Below the pieces are notes generated by a model. The model had not been told where the DNA came from. It worked only from the letters and a program-made list of their open reading frames with translations, and did no database searches. Both the position numbers and the translations under genes were made by a program. A stretch of 33,764 nt of DNA from Candidatus Aminicenantota bacterium (GTDB taxonomy: Bacteria > Acidobacteriota > Aminicenantia > Aminicenantales > Aminicenantaceae): assembly GCA_020348385.1 (NCBI GenBank), contig CP070750.1:1524751-1558514 (forward strand), written 5' to 3'. Shown here in pieces: positions 1 to 7,217 of this stretch (its first letter is position 1; every line of letters starts with the position of its first letter).

Positions 1-546
1 GATGTTGATCATCCAAGGTCGTTTTTGGCATTTTGCGCCGCGGTCTGTTTAGGAAAAATTTTTACGACAAAGAAAGAGGGGAGAATTCTGGCCGTTTTAA
101 AAAATTTGGCAAACGATGGAAGATGGAGGATGAGGGAAGCGGTTGCCTTTGGATTTCAACATATAGGAGAAAGTGATTTTGACGAAATAAAATCACTTTT
201 TTCAGAATGGATCAAAAAATCGAATAATCTTGAAAAAAGAGCCATTCTTGTTTCATTAGCCCATCCCCAATTTCTTGATGAGGAACGGGCTAAATTTTGT
301 TTCGAGATCACGCGAGATGTCTTTGAACAAATGGGAGAAGATAATAATTTTGATGTTTTACAAAAAGGGATGAATTTTACGATCAGCGTATTTGTGGCAG
401 TAAATCCAAATCTTGGTTTCAGATTTTTAAAAGAATGGATTGGAAAGGATAAACTGATTGATAAAATAATAAAAGAAAATTTAAAGAAAAATCGTCTTGT
501 GAAAAATTATCCAAAAGAAGTCAAAAATCTTTTGAATCAAATATAA
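1..546 (+). CDS. HEAT-repeat-like protein, 5' partial
   Basis: The reading frame is open to base 1, so this is the C-terminal ~181 residues of a longer protein; the TTG at 25 is not a convincing start. The visible part is all-helical, with charged helix-turn-helix units of 30-40 residues (for example the stretch around GRWRMREAVAFGFQHIGE) that resemble HEAT or DNA-alkylation-repair-like alpha-alpha repeats. No catalytic motif or membrane segment is seen. The DNA is clearly richer in A+T than the genes that follow, which may mean a different origin. It converges on the SNase-like gene and the two coding ends overlap by 10 bp (537-546). The repeat-fold assignment is an inference from residue pattern only. 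Confidence 0.6.
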   Translation, partial: DVDHPRSFLAFCAAVCLGKIFTTKKEGRILAVLKNLANDGRWRMREAVAFGFQHIGESDFDEIKSLFSEWIKKSNNLEKRAILVSLAHPQFLDEERAKFCFEITRDVFEQMGEDNNFDVLQKGMNFTISVFVAVNPNLGFRFLKEWIGKDKLIDKIIKENLKKNRLVKNYPKEVKNLLNQI

Positions 547-1013
547 GGGTCTTTTTTCCAGAATCCCAATCCTTTCTCTCGGGCTTCCTTTTCGAGGTCA
601 TAATAATGCTTTAGGTAATCCGGCAGGTATTTTGGAACGACGCGGGCATACCCTTTTTTGAGAAGAACTTCGTTAAAACTCAGGGATTCTCCCTTGCCAT
701 ATTCGATCTCGACAAAAGGATATCCGTTTTTGTCATGGACGATGCCAGCTGCTGTATTGTCCGTCGTCCAGGTGAAAAATTTCACTGTTTTGCCTTCCAG
801 TTCTCTTTTGGTGAAGTCGTAGATTTTGTATCCCAGTGTATCATCCCGGGGGGGGGCCTTGATTCCGGTAAGCCGGGCCACAAATGTGTCTCCTATCTGA
901 ACGAGATCCCCGCTGAGTACTTTTTTAACGACTCCTGTATTGGACAATGCAGATACCGGAAGCAGGAACACCAACAGAAATTTTGAAATCAGCTTCTTTT
1001 TTGTTTGCAACAT
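537..1013 (-). CDS. Secreted SNase-fold (thermonuclease-like) protein, probably inactive
   Basis: 158 residues with a signal peptide (lysines at residues 5-7, then a hydrophobic run FLLVFLLPVSALS). The remainder follows the staphylococcal nuclease OB-fold order: VLSGDLVQI, then ARLTGIKAPP, then FNEVLLKKGYARV, then a terminal helix ending GLGFWKK. In active family members the central motif is RLxGIDAPE; here Asp becomes Lys and Glu becomes Pro, and the third-strand Arg (GR motif) is replaced in KNGYPFVEI. The first Asp (GDLV) and the Arg of ARLTG remain. Loss of these residues argues against nuclease activity and for a binding role, which is inference. The start has a strong AGGAGG site just upstream (around 1018-1023) and its own promoter at 1046-1074. 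Confidence 0.8.
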   Translation of the reverse strand: MLQTKKKLISKFLLVFLLPVSALSNTGVVKKVLSGDLVQIGDTFVARLTGIKAPPRDDTLGYKIYDFTKRELEGKTVKFFTWTTDNTAAGIVHDKNGYPFVEIEYGKGESLSFNEVLLKKGYARVVPKYLPDYLKHYYDLEKEAREKGLGFWKKDPYI

Positions 1014-1045
1014 GTCGGCCTCCTATTCAAACTCTTTTCGATTCA

Positions 1046-1074
1046 AGCATACTAGAAGGCTGTTCGAGCAACAA
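1046..1074 (-). promoter_or_regulatory. Sigma-70-type promoter of SNase-like gene
   Basis: Reading the minus strand, TTGTTG (1074-1069) and TATGCT (1051-1046) are 17 bp apart, about 35 bp upstream of the start codon. Confidence 0.5.
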
Positions 1075-1118
1075 CTTAAGTCTTCATGACAATTTATTAA
1101 GATAGATTCTGATGATTT

Positions 1119-1796
1119 TTATCTTCTGCCGATACAATTTTCCCTAGGGCATAGGTCACAGGCTACTCGGGTCTTATCTATCCTATCTTCAGGGCCAAAA
1201 CCATAAACTCCTGAAACAGACTTGAAAGGGACCATCAGATAGCTTTGATTTAATTCTACTCCGATCCTTTTACCGTCCACCATTTTAAATAATATCTTTT
1301 GTTCTTCAATTGTCCATTTGTACTGTCCTGGTGAATATGTGCAGGTTGAACTCCAATTTTGTTCTTCGATGCCTTGTTTCTTTATCTTTTCACCGACGAA
1401 ATCGCCCAGAAGCTCCAGCAAGCTGGTCGTGATAGCATCCATAATGATGGTGGCCAGCGTATCCCCGGCCAGGCTTTCCTCGTTTATAATCCTGTCTACG
1501 TTGTTTCCCAGAGTGTAAATGTAGAGGATAGCGGTTTTTGACCCCGTCAGGATCTTAGAAATATGGGGGCCGTTAAACAAATCTGCTGATGTAAAATATA
1601 CCAGGTCTCCATCCACTTTTTCTATTTCGAAACGGTCAAATATCGCTTTGGGGGCAATGCTATCGATACACTTGGAAGCTTTCTCTTCAAGCAGCCTTTC
1701 CATGGGAGCATTGAGTGCAGCCCCCATGACCTTTTCCAGGAAATCTCTGCCGATATCCAGGGGGATATCCAGTTTTATGTTATCCAGAGTCTCCAT
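1119..1796 (-). CDS. Free-standing MetH activation-domain-like protein (B12/SAM-associated)
   Basis: 225 residues from the ATG at 1796 (METLDNIKLDIPLDIG). The sequence matches the vitamin-B12-dependent methionine synthase activation-domain family: an alpha/beta region, then CTYSPGQYKWTIEEQ, then IGVELNQSYLMVPFKSVSG, and a C-terminal Cys cluster CDLCPRENCIGRR. In MetH this domain binds SAM for reductive remethylation of cobalamin; free-standing versions occur in anaerobes, where the Cys cluster could hold a metal (inference). The long open frame that extends upstream to 2105 is not coding: its first ~100 residues overlap the S9 peptidase tail in another frame. The ATG overlaps the stop of the original peptidase frame (TAATG at 1798-1794), the usual sign of translational coupling, with AAAGG 8 nt upstream. 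A second candidate start lies at 1823. Confidence 0.72.
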   Translation of the reverse strand: METLDNIKLDIPLDIGRDFLEKVMGAALNAPMERLLEEKASKCIDSIAPKAIFDRFEIEKVDGDLVYFTSADLFNGPHISKILTGSKTAILYIYTLGNNVDRIINEESLAGDTLATIIMDAITTSLLELLGDFVGEKIKKQGIEEQNWSSTCTYSPGQYKWTIEEQKILFKMVDGKRIGVELNQSYLMVPFKSVSGVYGFGPEDRIDKTRVACDLCPRENCIGRR

Positions 1797-3792
1797 TACC
1801 GAGGCCTTTGATCTTTCAGCCATCGCGTGAACCATTCCAGGTTTCGTCGCATCATATCCACTTGAAATTTGGGCTTTTGTATGGAATGACTCTGCCCGGG
1901 ATAAATGATAAATTCCACGGGGACACCTGTTTTCTTCAGGGCTCTGTATAATTCCCAGGCTTGAGGAAGAGGAACCCTGGAATCCTTTTCTCCGTGCAGT
2001 ATCAGGGTGAACGTTTTGTGTATTCATCTGCTCGTGTCCAAGGATCGCCGGAGAAATAAAACTCCATATAGCCTGGGATGTCGGTTTGCCCATAAAAACT
2101 GACAAGGTTCGACATCCCTGCCCCTAAAGATGCCGCCTTGAACCTGGTAGTCTGGGTGATGATCCATGATGTCATGTAGCCACCATAGCTTCTGCCCATG
2201 ATGCCAAGTCTCAGCGGATCGGCTACTCCCTTTTCTATCAAGTAGTCGATTCCAGAGATGATGTCGAAATAGTCTCCGTGACCCCAGTCGTTGACGTTGG
2301 CCCTACGAAAGGGCTCTCCGTATCCATAGCTCCCCCTGGGGTTGGGCATGAAGATGGCAAATCCCTGTCCTGCCAGAACATGGAGGGGATAGCTTTCTCC
2401 TTGGATAGGAGATGATCCACCTATCTGCGGAGAGAAAGAGACCTCGAATTTCCCCGATGGTCCCCCATGGACATAGGTGAGTAGCGGATAACTTTCTCCC
2501 GGCCTGAATCCGACCGGTTTTATCAGCAATCCTTCAATCTCTAGACCGTCGTGACTTTTCCAACGGATGACCTCGGTCTTACCCAAATCAATGTCATCGA
2601 CAAAGGAGTTCGTTCTTGTCAGGCACAAAGGCTTGAATTCATCCATTGGTGAGACAAAAACCTCGGAAGGTGTCGTTGATGTGGATACAAGGAATGCCAT
2701 TCGGTTCGATTCATGCGAGAAGCTAAAATCCCGATGGACGCGAATTCCCTGACTGACTTGCCTGACTTTACCTGTTTTTACGGAAACAGCAAAAAGCTGA
2801 GTGGTCAATCCTTTACTGCTCTGAAAATAGAGAGTACGGCTGTCTGAAGACCACTGACAGGAGGTGACGAATTCTTTGAAATCTCGACTGATATTGCTGG
2901 GCTCTCCCCCTTCTGTAGAGACAACACAGATGTACCAATTCGCAATCCACTCATTCAGGCCGTCGTTCGATACAAAGGCGATCATCCTCCCGTCAGGAGA
3001 CCATTGGGGAGAGGTATCTGCACCTTCTTTTTCGACTATTTTTCGAATTTTTTGGCCTTGAACGTCGACGGTGTAGATATCGGTGTTGAATAGATCCGGG
3101 ATACTCGGGGAAGGCCGGGCAGAAAAAACGATATTCTTTGCATCTGGAGACCAAGAGAGAGTATCCACAAAAAATTTCCCGCTGGTCAACTGCCAGGTCT
3201 TTTTTGAGGTCACTTCGATAAGATGGATGTGGACCATCCTCGGCTCGTCGTCGACTATGATCGGGCTGCCCCTCTCTTCCTGACGTTTCTTTTTTTCTTC
3301 TGGCTGTAGGTCGGGAAGAAGAAAAGCGATTTTTTTGCTATCAGGAGACCAATAAAACGAACCGATACCCCCATGGACATCGGATAATTGCAAAGCTTCT
3401 CCCCCTGAAGGGGAAATCAGCCATATCTGATTACTCCCTCCTCGATCAGAAATGAAGGCGACCGTTTTGCCATCGGGGGACCAGAGGGGATTGTCGTCTC
3501 GTTGGGGACTGCTAGCCAGCTTGAAGGCTTTTTGGCCGTCTGTTTGTGCCAACCAGACATCTCTGTCGTAGCGATTATTTTCGACATCAGGCTCAGAGAT
3601 CACGTACAGAACTTGTGTTCCATCAGGAGATATCTGGACATCGTGAATGTTTTTGATCCGCATGAGGTCATCGATGGTCGCCGGCCGTGGATTTAGCGCC
3701 AGTTCTGCTTTTGATCGATCGGATAGAAATAGCATAAAAGCCATAATTGCCAATAAAATTATTACTATTTTTTTCATGTTTTTTTTGCTCAT
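1796..3792 (-). pseudogene. S9 prolyl-oligopeptidase family peptidase, frameshifted near the C-terminus
   Basis: The first frame (3792 to stop at 2002, 596 residues) has a signal/membrane segment (MKKIVIILLAIMAFMLFL), a beta-propeller with many WSPDGK-type repeats, and an alpha/beta-hydrolase domain with the nucleophile motif GRSYGGYM (Ser ~535). It stops after DEYTKRSP, before the catalytic Asp and His. These are present in another frame from about 2014 to the stop at 1798-1796: TLILHGEKDSRVP (Asp) and YPGQSHSIQKP (His), ending WLKDQRPR. Family members carry about ten more residues between KRSP and the TLILHG strand, and these are missing. A frameshifting deletion between short similar sequences is the simplest reading; an assembly error is possible. 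No strong ribosome binding site is seen at 3792; a second Met lies five codons on. Confidence 0.85.
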
Positions 3793-3842
3793 CAGTCAGT
3801 CTATCAGAATAATTCTAAATAATAAATGGAATGGAGAGTGTC

Positions 3843-3858
3843 TGGCATGATTTTTGCT
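3843..3858 (+). promoter_or_regulatory. Sigma-54-type -24/-12 promoter
   Basis: TGGCATGATTTTTGCT fits the -24/-12 consensus (TGGCAYR-N4-TTGCW), with exactly 10 nt between GG (3844-3845) and GC (3856-3857). It lies 55 bp before the start of the duplicated-domain protein. A near-identical site lies before the gene at 18742. Confidence 0.6.
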
Positions 3859-3912
3859 CTATAGAGAAGGGGGTGGGCATTGGATTTGTTAATGGAAAAG
3901 GAGAAATGAGCA

Positions 3913-4617
3913 ATGAAAAAATTATGCATTTTTATTTTCGTTCTTTTTCCTCTGTTATTGTACTCACAGGTGGGGGAGCAACACATTGATGTCCACCTTT
4001 ATCCCCATTCGCTTACTTCCCAGGACAGCCTTCAGGACGGTCCCTTTGGTAAAAATTTTGACATTCGAGAAGACACGTTCTTGGTATGGGTCGATATGTT
4101 TCCTGGGATGTTCTTTGCCCATAAAACCGCCTACATTTTGATCTCGAAGGGAGATATCAGGATAGAGAGGGGCGATTGGTGGCCGGTCCTCAACGGCAAG
4201 ATGATTCTCCATAACGAGCATGACAAATATGCCCTCGTCAGTCCGTTTGAATTGCCTCTCATTTCCGCAAATGGATTCATCGATGAAAGAATCGACATAC
4301 ATGTATACCCCCACGAGCTCACTTCTCAAGATCAACTGACGGATGGCCCTGCTGAACAACTGTTCAAAATTGATGACAACTGTCTCCTCATTTGGATCGA
4401 TCTTTTACCCGCTGCCTATTTTGCCCATCCTACGGCATATATCCTGATTTCGAAAGAGAGCATCCGAGCAGAACATGGAAACTGGTGGCCGATGTTGAAT
4501 AGCAAAAGAATACTTTACGGCGAGCGGAACAAAACCGGGATAATTTCCCCGTTTAAGGTTTCAAGCGCTGATTTTCCTATGAGAAAAAGCAACAAGAGAG
4601 AGATAAGATCTCCCTAA
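3913..4617 (+). CDS. Secreted protein of two tandem ~89-residue domains, unknown function
   Basis: 234 residues: signal peptide (MKKLCIFIFVLFPLLLYSQ), then two copies of one domain at about residues 24-112 and 126-214, then a short basic tail. The copies share I-D-(V/I)-H-(L/V)-YPH-LTSQD-L-DGP, W(V/I)D-x2-P-x2-(F/Y)FAH-TAYILISK, an E-x-G-x-WWP-LN segment and a closing SPF. The strong conservation of Trp, His and the AHxTAYILIS core suggests a folded beta-rich binding domain, but I do not recognise the family and assign no activity. ATG at 3913 is preceded by AAAGGAG; the nearby ATG at 3906 is in a frame that stops quickly. Expression probably depends on the sigma-54-type site upstream. Confidence 0.75.
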   Translation: MKKLCIFIFVLFPLLLYSQVGEQHIDVHLYPHSLTSQDSLQDGPFGKNFDIREDTFLVWVDMFPGMFFAHKTAYILISKGDIRIERGDWWPVLNGKMILHNEHDKYALVSPFELPLISANGFIDERIDIHVYPHELTSQDQLTDGPAEQLFKIDDNCLLIWIDLLPAAYFAHPTAYILISKESIRAEHGNWWPMLNSKRILYGERNKTGIISPFKVSSADFPMRKSNKREIRSP

Positions 4618-4725
4618 TGATTCATTCTCGTCCCCTCTTGATCTCGGACCGGATCTCGAACTTTTCCTCCTGTGATCGTTGCACCTTCTTATAAATTATT
4701 GATGTGTAGCTAAGATGTCAGACGA

Positions 4726-5850
4726 TCAATAGGCAAATCTCAAGATGAAATTTTCGTCCTTTGCCAACACTGCCGCTGCATTTTTCTCTATAGTTAAAGG
4801 AAAGATCAAATCAGGGGGGCCGGTCCCGAAGTTCATTTTGTCCACAGGAAGTCTTGATATGTTGGTCACGAGGTAACCTGATGCCGGGTCGAAAGGTCGG
4901 AATTTTTCTGTTTTCCCCTCGGAAATGATATCTTCCAACTGAGATAAATAATTCGTGTAGGATTGATTGGATAATGACGGCATAGATTTTCGAATCTGAA
5001 TGGCCAATTCATCTACAGGCAAATTGTCGATATCAACTTTTTTTAACTTCATCTTATGTAGCATGATTCCATTCCCGAAAAATCCTCTTCCATACTCTTT
5101 AACCCGTCTTCGTACGTCGATGGGTATGGTAAGCTCGGCAAATTCATCTGCGAGGCCCTTTTGGATCCCAACCAGTTTTTTGATGGCCATGGCGGATAAA
5201 ACATCATTTGTTGAAATCCGAAAATTTTTCGATACGAAAACTTCACGGATCATAGACTGCACATCTCTTCGGGAAATCTTATCGACCGCGATCGCAAATT
5301 GGCTGGATTGCTGCACAGGATTTAAATTGATTCCCTTGTAAGAGAAATTTTTGAGCGCTGTCCTGCGGTGATGAGGTTTGGATAGCAGCTGCATCAAGGT
5401 CGATTTGGATGGGAGCAGGGTATGTTGAGATAACACGGCAAGGGAGGACAAAAAGTAAAAATAGCTGTATCCATCTCCCGCCAAATGTTTCATGTTGGGA
5501 ACCATAATCATGCCGTTCTTGAATTGCGTGATTTTCACTTGAAACAATTTTTTTGTATCTGAAAAGCTATAGAGAGAATAGGCTTCCAATCTTTCTTTCT
5601 CGGATCTGGGGATTGCAAATTCTTGGTTGATGACTTCTTCGTCATAGCAATCTTCTTCGATATATTTATCAAAAGATATAATCCCTTCTTTGTATTCCCC
5701 GAACATCGGCCAGAAAGCCTCTGAGAGTTTTTTCAAGGCGCTCCGGATTTTTTTTGTGTCGAGTCCTTCCTTAAAATAAAATAGAAACTCTACCGGGTAA
5801 ATCCCATTGGAAAACAACGCATCGACTTGGGAGATTTGGACTTTTTTCAT
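4726..5850 (-). CDS. BAHD-like acyltransferase (transferase family)
   Basis: 374 residues with the two signatures of acyl-CoA-dependent BAHD/transferase-family enzymes: HxxxDG (KHLAGDG, His122, Asp126) in the middle of the chain and a DFGWG-like motif near the C-terminus (MNFGTGPP). The spacing and length fit the two-lobed chloramphenicol-acetyltransferase-like fold. The His would be the general base that transfers an acyl group to a hydroxyl or amine. No signal peptide is seen, so it is cytoplasmic. BAHD enzymes are best known from plants and fungi; bacterial relatives exist but their substrates are mostly unknown, and nothing nearby identifies this one. It has its own promoter (5878-5906) and converges on the duplicated-domain gene. 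A condensation-domain relative is the main alternative. Confidence 0.72.
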   Translation of the reverse strand: MKKVQISQVDALFSNGIYPVEFLFYFKEGLDTKKIRSALKKLSEAFWPMFGEYKEGIISFDKYIEEDCYDEEVINQEFAIPRSEKERLEAYSLYSFSDTKKLFQVKITQFKNGMIMVPNMKHLAGDGYSYFYFLSSLAVLSQHTLLPSKSTLMQLLSKPHHRRTALKNFSYKGINLNPVQQSSQFAIAVDKISRRDVQSMIREVFVSKNFRISTNDVLSAMAIKKLVGIQKGLADEFAELTIPIDVRRRVKEYGRGFFGNGIMLHKMKLKKVDIDNLPVDELAIQIRKSMPSLSNQSYTNYLSQLEDIISEGKTEKFRPFDPASGYLVTNISRLPVDKMNFGTGPPDLIFPLTIEKNAAAVLAKDENFILRFAY

Positions 5851-5877
5851 CCTAGATCCTGAAATGTTCAGGTATAG

Positions 5878-5906
5878 TTATTAACAATTCATACGCAGCG
5901 TGTCAA
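5878..5906 (-). promoter_or_regulatory. Sigma-70 promoter with extended -10, acyltransferase gene
   Basis: On the minus strand TTGACA (5906-5901), 17 bp, then TGT-TAATAA with the -10 at 5883-5878. Transcription would start about 20 bp before the ATG. Confidence 0.6.
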
Positions 5907-6001
5907 TTCATCCGTGTGATTGGATATTTCTGTCCAAAAACTATAAAATTCAAATTTCGTATTAATGTATGTGAAATTCAATTTGAATGGAGGGGAGAAT
6001 C

Positions 6002-7060
6002 ATGCGATCAACGAATAAAATCGCAGCATTCATCGTGTTGCTTGCTGTTATTTGCGGGTTTTTGCAGGCGGGAATGGAAATGCCTTTGCACACAAAAAGG
6101 CTGAGCGACAAGGTCCTCATCGTTTGGATTTGCGACTACATGCAACAGATTGCCACAGTTGCCCTTGCCACAGAAAAAGGCATTGTCGTGATCGAAGCGA
6201 GTTTGATCCGTGTCCATGATGCCAGGATCCGGCAGGCGATCGAGAAAGAGTTTGGAAGAAAAGATATCAAGTATCTGATAAACACACACTTCCACCATGA
6301 TCACACGGCCGGGAACCAGATTTATGCCGACGCTACGATCATCGGGCATAAAAACACCCCAGCAGGGATGAGAGAGGAACTCACCGGGGAAGGGCTGGTC
6401 AAACTTGTCGATAAATTCAAGGGCATGCAAAAAGACCGGGAAGAAGCTCTGAAACATTTGGATCCGGGATCCAGAGATTATAAATTTACAGAGGAATTCA
6501 TTGCCTGTCTTAAATTGGCTATCCCGGAGTTACAGAACGGCTTCATTCCCACCTATCCGACTGTGTTGTTCGAGAAAAACCTGATACTTGACATGGGGGA
6601 TATGACCATCGAGCTGTATTCGATCGGGGGAATGCACACGGACAGCGACATCGCGATCTTCGTGCCGGAAGAAGGACTTGTAGCCCTAGGCGATGTGCCC
6701 CCGGATCAAATATTGCCTTATATCCGAAAAGAGCTGAAATCGGATTTTTCTGTGACATTGGAAAACTGGGGCCGTATTGTCGATAGCGGTCGGGAGATAA
6801 AGTATGTCAACATGGCCCATTCCGATATGTTTATCTCTGTAGAAACTTACAAGGAGCAGTACAAATATTTGTCTACCTTGTGGAAGGGTGTGTCGGAGAT
6901 GTTTAAAAAGGGCAAAACATTGGAAGAGGCTAAGAAAAAATACACCGTAGAGAAGGACTTCCCTTATTTCAAGGATAGAATTACCAAAAGGCGGGACATC
7001 GATATTACCCAGTACAATATCGAGTCGATATGGGAAAAAATAACAAAAGAACAGGAATAA
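6002..7060 (+). CDS. Exported metallo-beta-lactamase-fold hydrolase
   Basis: 352 residues. I start at the ATG at 6002 because GGAGGGGAG lies just upstream; the ATG at 5987 would put this site inside the gene. An N-terminal signal peptide (IAAFIVLLAVICGFLQAG) indicates export. The metal-binding motif is complete: THFHHDHTAGN gives His96, His98, Asp100 and His101, with later ligands likely His212 in GGMHTDSD and His273 in MAHSDMF. This is the dinuclear zinc hydrolase fold; the general layout is that of periplasmic MBL hydrolases of the quinoprotein-relay or subclass-B3-like type. The substrate is unknown, and the C-terminal helical tail (EMFKKGKTLEEAKKKY) is typical of these periplasmic forms. 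It precedes the M20 amidohydrolase on the same strand but that gene has its own promoter. Confidence 0.82.
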   Translation: MRSTNKIAAFIVLLAVICGFLQAGMEMPLHTKRLSDKVLIVWICDYMQQIATVALATEKGIVVIEASLIRVHDARIRQAIEKEFGRKDIKYLINTHFHHDHTAGNQIYADATIIGHKNTPAGMREELTGEGLVKLVDKFKGMQKDREEALKHLDPGSRDYKFTEEFIACLKLAIPELQNGFIPTYPTVLFEKNLILDMGDMTIELYSIGGMHTDSDIAIFVPEEGLVALGDVPPDQILPYIRKELKSDFSVTLENWGRIVDSGREIKYVNMAHSDMFISVETYKEQYKYLSTLWKGVSEMFKKGKTLEEAKKKYTVEKDFPYFKDRITKRRDIDITQYNIESIWEKITKEQE

Positions 7061-7147
7061 ACAGCGCTTTCTTTTGTGTATCTATCCACTACTTTCCTGC
7101 TTTTTGTCCTTGTTGCTCTGCTATCCCACCTGTTTTTCCTTTTCACC

Positions 7148-7175
7148 TTGACAAATCGAAATCAGAGAATAGACT
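7148..7175 (+). promoter_or_regulatory. Sigma-70 promoter of M20 amidohydrolase
   Basis: TTGACA (7148-7153), 16 bp, TAGACT (7170-7175), about 40 bp before the start codon. Confidence 0.5.
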
Positions 7176-7217
7176 GAATAGACGAAATGGTAAGTATTGA
7201 TAATTGGAGGGAGAATG

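Noticed and set aside
1119..2105. Open frame of 328 residues starting MSVFMGKPTSQ
   Set aside because: The first ~100 residues are an antisense-free shift of the S9 peptidase tail in another frame, Ser-rich and unlike any domain. The family-like part begins only near 1796-1823.
3806..3816. Palindrome AGAATAATTCT as operator of the sigma-54-type promoter
   Set aside because: It is short and AT-rich, lies in an AT-rich gap, and has no counterpart at the other sigma-54-type promoter.
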